Source: Ceratodon purpureus (taxonomy: Eukaryota; Streptophyta; Bryopsida; Pseudoditrichales; Ditrichaceae). Taken from it: 64,000 nt of DNA. The notes beneath the pieces are model-generated. The model was not told where the DNA came from. It saw only the letters and a program-made list of their open reading frames with translations, and did no database searches. Below, one piece after another: positions 43,064-53,477 of this stretch (the stretch's first letter is position 1; every line of letters begins with the position of its first letter). The stretch covers positions 60,178,084-60,242,083 of the forward strand of contig CM026426.1 in assembly GCA_014871385.1 (NCBI GenBank), written 5' to 3'. A program made the translations under genes and the position numbers.

Positions 43064-44062
43064 AAGTTAGGATAAGGACCGGATAAAATGGCAGCGACTA
43101 ACGATGGGGCTCAAGTGCACCCGGCTGCCAATCCGGATCCAAGATCAGGAAATTCTGGATCTCGGTGGGCCACTTGGTCACTTTAGGATCAATAGGTTTT
43201 AGTATTTAAGCTGGACGTTTTTCCAAGGCCGGGGCCTTGTTTTGTACGCGGTTTTGTTGTTGCAATTGAGAATATACTATTCGGATTTGTTGTGTCGACC
43301 GGCTGCTGACGGGTCCGTTGCCGTATGGTTTGTTGGTACTATTGTCTCCAGTAGTGTTCCGGAGGAGTGTTGAACAGTGGGATAATCTAAAGAGCGCCTG
43401 GAGAGACTGGGGAGGTGTCAAGCGTCGAGTGTTGACGGTTTCCAGTCCCGGAAGGAGTCCGGAGGGAAGGAGAGACGTACTGCAGCAGGGCTGGTAGTCT
43501 CAAAGACATGGAGGGCCGTGTGTACACCGGGATCTGGAAACGGACTGGTCGCTTCCTGTAGATGGGATAAAAGCCGGATGTCCTACTGCGAACCAATCCG
43601 GAAGGGAGATAATATAGTTAGAATACCGTGCAGCCGTAAGGTGATGTCATTGTAGTATGATTTCTGTATCCATAACCGGCACTGAGTAGCTATCCGGACC
43701 GGTACCTAGCCATACGGAAGGATTATTACTCCACTTCTCGGGTGGTAGATAGGAACAGTGGGGTGTCCAGCCACTTTAAGTCACGGGACGGTGGAGAATC
43801 CAGCCACTTGAAAGGATAGACGGATCAGTGGGAACCGGCCACTAATCTAAAAAGCCGGATAAATAGGAACGAGGCAAAAACTACTGGATCAGGCCAACCG
43901 GTCGAGAGACGGAATACGGTTGGATCCGGGTGGTGACTTCCGTTATGATCTAAAAGGAGAAAAACTATAGGTCTTCGTGGGAACGAACACGGAGTGGTTT
44001 ACTTTGGAGGGTATTTAGTGTGAATTAAGTGCCTTCCGGAGGAATACGGATACCACGTCGTG

Positions 44063-44946
44063 CTACAGGGCATCATCCCCTGGTAATGTAGCCTCCAACT
44101 CAGCTGCAAACCTAGCGTTCTTATCTTTACTTACATTGCTCGGGCTCGCAATCTCTGGAATCAATACTGGAGGAGCTACATCAACATTGCTTGGGCCCTT
44201 AACGATTGCTAGGGGAGCCTGACCAGCAATACCCACCCCAGTAGGATTTGCTGGCGGAGCACGATTCCTCGTCGACAAACACGCAGCCAGAACATGGTTC
44301 TTCTTTTTAATCCGCTCGATTCTAGCTGCAGCCCCCGCTCTTGTTTGCGACTGAGGGGGACGTGTTGGCGTACCATCAAAATCATTATCTTCTTTTGAGT
44401 CACTCCACACAACTGGCACTACTGCACCTCTGGTATCGGGATCATCCTAGTATGGCCAGTCCACATTTGAAAATGTTAAATCCCTTGTAGGTATAGTCAT
44501 CTCTCGAGGACGGTGCCGGATGCCTGGAGTCGACGGTATGGTCCTCCAATCCACCTCCCTATGAAGCATTACCTCGGCATATACCATTCTACAAATAAAG
44601 AGAGGAATCTCGTTTTTCGGGTTGATCCACTCCTTGTATATAACCTGGTACACCTCCAAACACCGTCGACCCAACCGACGGTTTTTGCACTATTTCATGT
44701 TTGCCTTGTTTGTAGAACGATTGCGATTATGGCAATGCAATGTGAAGAACTTCCCAATGTGGCACCATTCAATGAATTCCTCACAAGTAGCTAGAGTCCA
44801 CGGTTGCGGTGCAGCTTCCCACCCTCAAAATGCCTGCTTTGCGGGATTCGTTAGGACATGAACCCTCTTACGTTGGTTGTTTCCATGTCTTTCCTGTCCT
44901 TCATCCTTTTCCAATTTCCTCTGTTCTGCCGCCGATGGCGGATTCT
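44063..44946 (-). pseudogene. Gene C, 5' part: MVYAE domain
   Basis: Minus strand, about 44946 down to 44063. Readable: KRVHVLTNPAKQAF, TGA (relatives have Arg), GWEAAPQPWTLATCEEFIEW, then TAG near 44689, then LGRRCLEVYQ and ICRMVYAEVMLHREVDW, an Asp/Ser linker and a stop at 44063. Nearly residue-for-residue alignment with the N-terminus of RING1/RING2 proves a third family copy. The stops are CGA to TGA or Trp/Gln to stop type transitions. Confidence 0.85.
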
Positions 44947-45154
44947 GTCGTTACTGTTTCATCTGAGCGCGAGGCAGATCGTTCTTCAAAGTCTTCCAAA
45001 AGTGCAAAATTAAAAGCCTACAATTACCCCAATTCCTCAATCATATTTACAAATTATAAACATTTACAATATTTTCAAATGTACCACACAACCACCATAG
45101 ATTTTTCAAGCAAAAACGCGGACACGTGTCAAAAGTGCTAGGACCCACGTGAGT

Positions 45155-45650
45155 ACCAAGCAATCAGCTACCCGGAGGCTGTTGACGGCAAGGTGGTCAA
45201 GGGAAGGGAGTGCAAAATGGGGGGCGGATCGCCGTTTTATAGTCACGGGCGCAAGGGGACGGACGCGAGCAGAGACCCTACGCGCCAGCACTGTAGGCAG
45301 GGTTTCAGCCGTTTATACCTCCGCGCTTGCGCAGGTATCAACGGGCGAGAGCGGTTCCCATGGCGGGTATTTGACGGGCAAGAGCGGGTTTTTCCTGGCG
45401 CGCCCAGGTAGTGACCCGTTCTTCATCGGGCGCGAGCGGACTTCGTCCGCGTATTGGAGGGGCGCGCGCGCGGATATCGTCGCGCCCGCGTGGTTATGGA
45501 TCGGGAGTGAGCACGGTTGTACGGGTGCGACCGCGGCCTTCAGGCGCGATCGCTGGATGGACGGGCGTGAACACTGTTCTAGCACGGGCGCGCGCGTTAC
45601 TGAAAACGGGCGCCACTACAAGTCAGTACACGGTTAAAAATCAGAGATAA
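45155..45650. promoter_or_regulatory. Gene C promoter: TTTTATA box and gggcgcgagcg array
   Basis: For leftward gene C: a conserved AAGCAATCAGCTACCC block (45158-45173), TTTTATA at about 45235-45241, then about 370 bp of GGGCG.GAGCG and GGGCGCGCGCG words. The same order recurs 1 kb to the right (46167-46520). Plus and minus ORFs in this stretch are GC artefacts. Confidence 0.6.
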
Positions 45651-45792
45651 ACCAAAAAGAACTTGCAAATTTAGGGTTAATTTTTTTTTTTAATTTATTT
45701 TGTAAATATATCACTTCATTGTAATGTCAATTATAGTGCCATGAACTCTAGGTAGCGGTCCTCTAGGTCTTTCAAGTGCGTCTCAAAATGGT

Positions 45793-46128
45793 TTGTTTGA
45801 GCACAATATTAAAGACACAAAGTATTGCCATCTCCTTCTTCAGCACTTTGATGAGATCGCCAATCTCAGAATCAAGTTCTTTGACGGTTGCTTGAGTTGC
45901 GAACTACTCTTCAGTGGTTGGAGGCAGAGGCCGTCCATTCTTTGCGTATGCCACCAATTTGTCTCGGCGAGAGATCCAATCCTCGAACAACTCAATCAGT
46001 TTCCAAAGACGCTCCAATATGGACCAAATAATTGTGTCCGTTCGCTGTGCAGTGCCCGGTGGAGTGGCACCATTCGTTAAACTCATGTACGACTTCATTT
46101 GTTGGCAATTGCATGAGTTGGAATTCAT
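45793..46128 (-). pseudogene. Small unknown gene, possibly a truncated MVYAE-type cargo gene
   Basis: ATG at 46126-46128, frame open to TAG at about 45904, then continuing in the same frame to a TGA near 45790 (KELDSEIGDLIKVLKKEM, coiled-coil-like). It is Trp-rich (IIWSILERLWKLIELFEDW) followed by KLVAYAKNGRP, faintly like the MVYAE block of the cargo family. Its promoter is a clear copy of the gene C promoter. Assignment is tentative. Confidence 0.35.
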
Positions 46129-46166
46129 GGTGGACACTACAACAATTGTTGTGAAACCCACCGTAA

Positions 46167-46520
46167 CACTAAGCAATCAGCTACCCTTGGGTTGTTGAAA
46201 GCAAAATGCACAACGTTGGGAGGTGCGAATTAGGGGAGGGGGGTGGCATTTTATACTCACGGGGGCGATAGGCTGGTACGAGCGCGAGCAGATTGATCCT
46301 ACGCGCGCATGCGATTCTTGTAGTTAAGGTACCTGCCGGATACAGTTCGCGTGCGCACGGGTCTTGGCGGGAGAGTTTCGGGCGAGAGCGATATGTTACG
46401 GGCGCGAGCGACCTAGATCGGGCGAGAACTGTTGGGCGCGATCACTGCAGATGACGCGCGCGATCAACCACAAATGTCGGGCGCGAGCAGGCGTAGATAC
46501 CCGCACACAAGCGACAACGG
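46167..46520. promoter_or_regulatory. Second gggcgcgagcg promoter module
   Basis: AAGCAATCAGCTACCC (46170-46185), TTTTATA-like box (46248-46254) and CTCACGGG, then a gggcgcgagc array to about 46520. Same order and spacing as the module at 45155-45650, driving the small leftward ORF at 45793-46128. Confidence 0.6.
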
Positions 46521-46747
46521 GCGCCACCAATGGAAAACAGTAGTAAAATGTGAGGACAGTAACTTTACTCGCGCGGGGGAGCTCGTCCAATAAGCGCGTC
46601 CTATACTTAGGGAAAATAACGTTTGGCACGTCTATTACGTGACAAGAGGAAAATTTTATGCCTCGTCGTCTATTATGATAATCCAGGTTTAAAGTTAAAT
46701 AACAAGAACAGCAATTCCACGTTCCTTACAACATTTATGGAACATAC

Positions 46748-47571
46748 CTGAGATTGTGTCTGCGATTCAACATACTCGTTCCAGCTAAGATTGGCAACTC
46801 GATCCAATTCCTCGCTGTTGTCCAATTGAAGTTTATTCCGAACTTCGATATCCTTCTCATGCTGGCGCTCTAGCTCTTGCAATTTTTTGTCTACAAAAAG
46901 AGAGAAATAATAAGAATACAATAAGACTTAGAAATAATATAACAAAAAACAAAACAAAACAGAAAATAAACAAAAATAAATACACTAAGAACAAAAATAA
47001 ATAGAAAAACACTTGGTACGAAATAAACAAAAAAAAATAATAGAAAACTAATAAACAGGATCAAAGTCAGTAGTACCTGGTAGACTGTCAATCTCTGTCT
47101 TGATGTTGAGGATGACGTTGTTGCGTTGCCGAAGGTTGAATGACGGTGGGACAAGCATTTTTGGTACCGGCTCCACATCTGAGTCATTGTTTCCTTCACC
47201 CATTCGCTTGGCACCAGACAAACGATCAGATACGTCCTCGATCTGAAACCAGAGTCACAAAGTAATCATCATTTTAATTGATAACATAACGAGTACATGA
47301 ATAACTTAAAATGCTTACCAGAAATACTGGGACTCAAAAAGAAAAGTAAACAAAGAGAAAATTAAGAGTGACCTACCTTAACATTCACTAACATTCTCGA
47401 CGACGCAGCTTGTGTAATCGACGGCGCCTTAGCATCGTCGTCAACCTACAAAAAAGAAAACCGACATTACACACAACACAAACAAAAAAAAGAAAACAAA
47501 AAGATGAACTCGAGAAAAAGACAGAGAACAAGATGAACTCGAGACACCAAACATACTGGAGCTGCTGACAT
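46748..47571 (-). CDS. Four-exon coiled-coil gene of unknown function, 3' end not found
   Basis: Minus-strand exons defined by GT..AG sites and matching phases: 47557-47571 (ATG, 5 codons), 47377-47445, 47077-47242 and 46748-46890. The intron phases fit exactly, including a phase-1 junction that creates an Asp codon. The joined peptide is about 131 aa: a Ser/Ala-rich start (MSAAP, ITQAASSRMLVNV), a basic/acidic middle (LSGAKRMGEGNNDSDVEP) and a C-terminal coiled coil (KKLQELERQHEKDIEVRNKL). A donor GTATGT follows 46748 but no further exon is recognisable before the array at 46520, so the 3' part is probably lost to the neighbouring element. A TATA box (plus CTATATAC) lies at 48475-48482, about 900 bp upstream, implying introns in the leader. 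Family not recognised. Confidence 0.6.
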
Positions 47572-48474
47572 TTCGGGGTAGCAGTCTTAGTTTAACCAAT
47601 CCAATCGAAGATCCTGAAAATCCAGACATGTGATAGTTAGACACAGTTTCAATAAAAAACAACATCAAAACCAATACCATATAGTATAGCACGTACCAAC
47701 AAACATACACAATACAAATGCAAGAAGCAAAGATAACAAAAACAAAGCACATACCAGAAGATTACGGAACCGCGCGCGTACCAGCGACCTTAACCAAACA
47801 ATCAAGGAACTCTTAAATTGAATAAGAAAAAGACACTGAACACGATAACAATGCGTTTAAATAAAAAACCTACAACGCGATAAACACAGATATTTAGACC
47901 TAACTTACAAAGACACAAAAAAATTCAGAGAACATCACTCCGAAACGCTAACACTATGTCAGTCAGAGAAAGAAAACCAATTGCAGACACAAAATCTATC
48001 GGAGACAGAAAAGCAATCAAAGATAGAAAGCTTAGCGCAGACTGACACCTACTGCAGACAGAAAGACAACCGCAGACAAAAAACCTACTACAAACAGACA
48101 CCTACCACACAGAGAAAAACAACCGGAGACTGAAAACTTACCCCGACTAACACAGAAAAACGTATCACAGATAATACAGACACACCCGCGAAAACGACGG
48201 CGCTCCATTCTAAAACAACGAACACAAAATTAAGCAAACTCTCTCGCAAAAATGAAAAACAAAATCGAACTAACAAAGACCTAACTAAATCAGACAAGAT
48301 CGAGACTCTAAGGACCAAACACGACAACGGTAAGCACTAGGGAAAACTACAAAACGACTCAGGAAAACAAAAACACACACAAAAAACAAGAAATTCGACG
48401 ACGACCACGCACTCGGCAGAGCACACTCGCGCGCTAGGGAGAAGAAAAAGGCTCAGAGCGGCGCCGGGAGCGAA

Positions 48475-48482
48475 CTATATAC
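48475..48482 (-). promoter_or_regulatory. TATA box of the four-exon gene
   Basis: GTATATAG on the minus strand, upstream of a pyrimidine-rich leader (TTCTTCTCCC, then GTTTTTTGTGTG). 47572-48470 holds the leader and introns; no other gene is seen. Confidence 0.45.
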
Positions 48483-48499
48483 TCCAGAATCAACGGTCT

Positions 48500-49600
48500 G
48501 GATCATTTAGGTGAACCTTAGAATGAATCGGACGGCCACAACACTCGAGCTTTTCTCATCCATCCCTCTCTCAACGATTTCCATCTGAATTCAACGATAA
48601 ACAACCAAGGCATTGAACAACGTGGACGAACCGTCTGCTGCCCTGTGGCCAACACCATAAATTAGATTATCCCATATAAATGCAAACTGGGAGTTCGCAA
48701 ATATAATTATCTTTCTTTTTTCTTATCCGTCATTAGTTGTGGTGGAGGTGAAGATTTACTATGCTTGATGGATCGGGTATTAAGAGACCGGGTGTTGACG
48801 CTCCGAGTATTGCAAGGCGAGATAACGATTGTTCAGGTATTTGGAACCGGGTAGCTACGCAGTAGGTCCAGGATAGCGCCCATGACAGTGAAGGTGCATG
48901 CCTGGCTTTGTCACAAGTGTGAGGCCGTGATTGGACAGTGACACATGGCGGTTCTGAACTGGTCTCTTTTGTTCTGTTTTTAAAATTTTCGGAATTATTT
49001 ATCCTATATCGAATGTCTGGAACTAATTCGCATGTATATATTGTTGTTACGCAAGTCAATAGTTCAGAAAATGATCAGTACAGTGTAAATCGGCAATGGA
49101 ACCCATGTTGTCCTCGGCCATGTATGAACGGATATTGTTAATTCGAGTATTAATGGATATGAATTATCTGGGTATCAACCGATAACGCTGGAGGTTATAG
49201 ACTTTGCGTGTGGTTTCAATTCTAAATTGACTATGCCACGTGGAGGACTTTGGTTGGCTGTCTTTGGAGAACCTTAGTAATTAATCCCATATGGTTTGAA
49301 GCTGAGTTGAAATCCATGGATATATTCCTCTGTCACGAGGATTGTCTGCAGCAATGAGTTAGATCGTGGAGACTTGTGAATGGTCGAGAGATCGATCCTT
49401 CTAGAATTGAGTGGAATGGTGCCCAGTTGCTGGGCAGTTCAAGGGAAACACTTGGGCTGTTCAGCGGGCACGCACACAGGTTGCAGGCATGTGGTTGATT
49501 CGCTGGGCAGACGGGCAGTATAGAGGCAATATACGGGCAGCTTCGGGTTGCGCGGGCTGACGTCGTAAAAATCCAATGTGAGTTCCACAGGTTGATCCCC
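48500..49600. other. Intergenic, no gene supported
   Basis: Mixed-composition sequence with only short ORFs and no recognisable protein, repeat or RNA gene. Confidence 0.4.
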
Positions 49601-49607
49601 ACTATCA

Positions 49608-49696
49608 GGGCTCACGCGATGGGACGCCTCCGTTCGCAACGAGTAGGGCTACGCCCTACCCCTTTTGCGACGGCGGGCGTCCCATCGCGTGAGCCC
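49608..49696. repeat. Near-perfect 89-bp hairpin
   Basis: Arms 49608-49628 and 49676-49696 are perfect 21-bp reverse complements (GGGCTCACGCGATGGGACGCC). The stem continues inward with mismatches to a central GTAGGGC-TAC-GCCCTAC (49643-49659). A run of about 23 G follows at 49700-49722. It may be a foldback transposon remnant or a strong structural element. Confidence 0.85.
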
Positions 49697-49724
49697 CTAC
49701 CGGGGGGGGGGGGGGGGGGGGGCT

Positions 49725-52190
49725 CAACCTATACACCTCCCCTTGCCACGCCTTCGCCCGGTCATTTCCCCTCACTCCGGCCGCCGTGATGCTCCGCTGC
49801 TTGTCATGATTCTTCCCTGCTGCGCCCTAGTGCTGCAAAAACGGGCGTTGACAGCCCCCATGTTGTCATGGTAGCAGCTGTCCTAGGAAGATCTGAAGCC
49901 CAGCGGGAGAGGAGTGGCATGTGACATCACGCAGACTTGTGCCATCATTGAGCGGCCATGCATTAAATGCATTGGATGGCCATAGGCGGCGTTCACTCGT
50001 CAAAGGTTCCTCACACCGGGTCCTCCAATCTCTCTTCTCCAGCTTCCTCTACCCCAAGCGACTGCGTAGTTCGAAGCTCGCGCAAGACATCCTTTGGCAG
50101 AGGTGGTAGTGAAGTCCGAGGTCAAGGAAGGTTTCTGAGGTCTTGTGTAGAGGACAGAGGACAACTGCAAGCCCTCTCAAGGTCTAGCTGCATTGTCGCT
50201 ACACTACATCGATCTTTGCCATAGCGGTCAGGGTAAGTCCTCAGATCATCTTTTAGGTTATTGGGGAATTCCTTACCCTGCTCCTTCACTTCTGCCATCT
50301 TTGTTCGCACATACTACCGTCACATTTCTCCTATTCCTCATTGTAGTGTTGGTTTTTCAATGTCGTAGTCTACCTAAGAGCTCCATTAAACTTTGAATTT
50401 TTATCCCCCATGACGTCAATCATAATGCAGTCGACCTCTTAGATTGATCATTTGCTGACGCAGTCGCCTTCCTGCGAGCCCAAGCTACTGTCCTGGACTA
50501 CTTTGCTCTCGGGAAGAAGCAAAAGGAAGCCTTGGGGCCTGAACGCTTCACCTCCAGGCGTCATTGAAGGGGTACGCTCATCCTAACCAGTCCTAGTTAA
50601 ATGTATAACGTTTCCTGTTCTTGTTATTTAATCATGTATAATGTGAAACCTTCACTCTTTGGAGCTCACACATAAAAAACAAGAAGGGCGACATAGAGGC
50701 AGTAACACTCTGCACCACTGTATGGACGAATGAGCCGCGGATGAGGGAAGCGTATACTATCTCGAAGCTCGACTGACTTACACTCAAAGTAAACGCCCTC
50801 TGGAGACGCAAGTATAGAACGCTGAACATGAAGTCGAAGCGGGTTTGGTTTTTTTGCCGTCTTTGCAACCGGGACATGGTCAATGAGTTAGAGCTGGCGT
50901 GGCATTGACAACAAGACAAATGTTGTTGCTATGACAAGAATAAGGACGGGCCCCTCAAAATGTACCCAGTGAACGGTGCCAAGAGAATTCGGAGATCGCC
51001 AGGGTCTTCAAAATGTACAACATTCAGCTTCCTTGACAAAATGGTGGGAAGGGAGGAGAGAGGCCCAAGGACGAGCCTTTTGTGGATTATGAGGAAGAAG
51101 ACATAATTCACATCTCAGACACTATAAGAATCGTGTGATTTTTAAGACATCCCAAATCATATTTAAAAAAACAAGTGGACGTTAGAAAGGATGTCGTGCA
51201 GACATGAGAACATCTAAGACACAGCAAAAACAAATGCGAACATCCAAAAATACAAGCAGACATCTCTATAGCACACGCATCTCCGCGTGATTTTGGGGGC
51301 AGTGAAGCGTGCATTGTGGACGCCACGTGGGTGTAAGTATGCTAGACTCCGTACACTTTGGGCAAAATGTGGTTGTAGTAGATGTACAAATTAGTACAAT
51401 ATTGTACACATGGCATGAGCGCACACCGCATCTCAGCCGTTGAGTGTAGATTGTGAGGGCTAGAGGCGTAGATCTGGATCCTCCAATCATGTTGGAGTCG
51501 TCACTGACTTTCCACGTGGTTGTCAGGGGACATGGATCGACGGTGTGCCAATGCTGGCAAGTGATTAGGTGGGGCAGGGTGAGCTAGCAGCAAGGTCTCT
51601 TGAGGATCCGAGGTGGAATCCAATGTCAACTTTACATCCTATTTTGCATTCGTCAGAGCAAATAATTTTCGTTAGTTTGTTTTAATAAGGCTCTAAGCTA
51701 TGGTTTTGTTAAATCTTAGTACATTATTTTGGATGACGCCTGGATGAAATTTCATTAGGACCATGTCTTAAGATTCCAACTTACCAATATACATGTATAA
51801 TGGTAAACAGGATTATATTACATTTTATGGTGCGACTTTTTAGACACGCATCATTGTTATATTATATTATAAAGGTATTTTGCCACCTAACATTGTTGAG
51901 GATTGGATGATTAAAATTATTTTTTTGTGAATTGCACCTAATTTCCGAACACAATTTTTTGGAACATTCGTATATGTAGATTATATATAATAATACAAAG
52001 TGTTGTATTCATATCCATTGCAATAGTATTAGAATTCTATTTACTATGATTCTAAGATATTAGTTAATTAATAACAAAGTATATAGACTATTAAAGATGT
52101 GTAGGATATAAAATTAATAATAGCTTTAGGTTTAATTGAGAAATATCACCAGATATTTATTGTTATAATAATAAATATGATGAACACGAA
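49725..52190. other. Gene-poor intergenic region
   Basis: I see no supported gene. Short ORFs are scattered without recognisable motifs. From about 51650 the sequence becomes strongly AT-rich. Confidence 0.4.
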
Positions 52191-52197
52191 GAAATTT

Positions 52198-52985
52198 AAT
52201 TATGATATAAGAATATATTCATTATTTTGAAGGCCAAGACTTGTAACTATATTTAAATAAAATTGGATCCATTTAAATTTCATGTGGTAGAGTGAATAAT
52301 TAAAAAGGTATATTTCTATATGATATTCAAAATGTACTATTGGTTTAAATTTGGCAACTACGGATAATTTAATATTTCTGTGCAACGTAATTCAAAAATA
52401 AATAAATCGTAGTTCTATTTCTAGCTGAAGCATGTTCCATTTATACAACTAAAATAAATAAATAAATTCAAAAGAATTTCATTTGTTTATTGATCCATAT
52501 ATCATATTATAGAGAATTTCCTTCAATTAAATAAAACCAAAGCTAGCAAGTCTATTCAAATTTAAATTAAATCTAATTATGATATAAGAATATATCAATT
52601 ATTTATGAATGCAAGTCTAACTATATTTAATTTAAATTAGATCCATATGAATTTCATATTGTTGTAATATTCCATACGGCTAATGCCATTTCTAAACCCA
52701 TATAAATTTCATTTGGTAGAGTGAATAATTAAATTATAGGTGTTATAGACTGGGTATATTTGTATATAATAATCAAAAAGTTCTATTGGTTTAAATTTGG
52801 CAACTAAGGATGACTTAATATATATGTACAACGTAAATAAAAAAAATTAAAATTGTAGTTCCTATTATTCTAGAAGCATGTTCTATTTATACAACTAAAA
52901 TGATTAAAATGTTGGAAAGATTTTTTTTTGTTTATTAATCCATTTATCATATTATATAGAATTTTCTTCAATTAATTAAAGCCTA
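52198..52985. repeat. AT-rich imperfect tandem duplication (~370-430 bp units)
   Basis: TATGATATAAGAATATAT at about 52201 recurs at 52575. GTGAATAATTAAA recurs at about 52292 and 52722, GGTTTAAATTTGGCAACTA at about 52343 and 52789, and the block ending TTCAATTAA near 52530 and 52978. Two diverged copies lie head to tail. No coding potential. Confidence 0.75.
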
Positions 52986-53477
52986 GGCATGGATTTCTAG
53001 AATTCTATTCAATTAATTTAATTTCCAATTAGGTACATTCCATGTACTTATATTTTCAGCCGTTTCTAGATTTTATTAAGAAGGAGCAATTACTCTTGTG
53101 GAAGGGTTGGGCCGGTAAGTGCGGGATAAGGTGTTACTTCGGTAGTGTTAATAACCAGTGATTGCAGGTTCAGGAAACATGGAAATCGGTGACCGCCGGT
53201 ACACCGGTTTAGACTTTCGAGTTTGTTTTAGTATGACCGGTGACGCCAAGTCACCATGATCATTGACCGGTGACTGCCGGTACTCACCGTCTTCCTACCT
53301 TCACGCGCGGGAAGCAGTGGAGTTTGGATTTTCGTCTTCTTGCTTCTCCTCTCTCCAGCGATGGCGGAAGCTCCGCTCTTGATTCTGTAGGGTTTAGGGT
53401 AGAGGTGAGGAGAGGCTTCTGAAGTTGAAGGTGTGGAGTAGAGGGTACGGGTTTCTTCAGGGATTGGTAGGGTTTCC

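Larger units (their letters stand above)
40627..44060 (+). mobile_element. ~3.4-kb insertion splitting gene C, CCGG-rich
   Basis: The coding halves of gene C lie at 39734-40640 and 44063-44946; the DNA between is foreign. It is dotted with CCGG words, carries a plus-strand gene (41192-43063) and has a perfect 8-bp stem with 4-nt loop at its left edge (ACCGGAATACTAATTCCGGT, about 40634-40653). I found no long terminal repeats, no clear inverted repeats and no certain target duplication, so boundaries are approximate and the class is unknown. The intervals 40650-41190 and 43064-44060 show no other gene. Confidence 0.55.

Noticed and set aside
47441..47752. 103-aa hydrophobic minus-strand ORF
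   Set aside because: Covers an intron and two exon edges of the four-exon gene in another frame; T-rich intron translation mimics a membrane protein.
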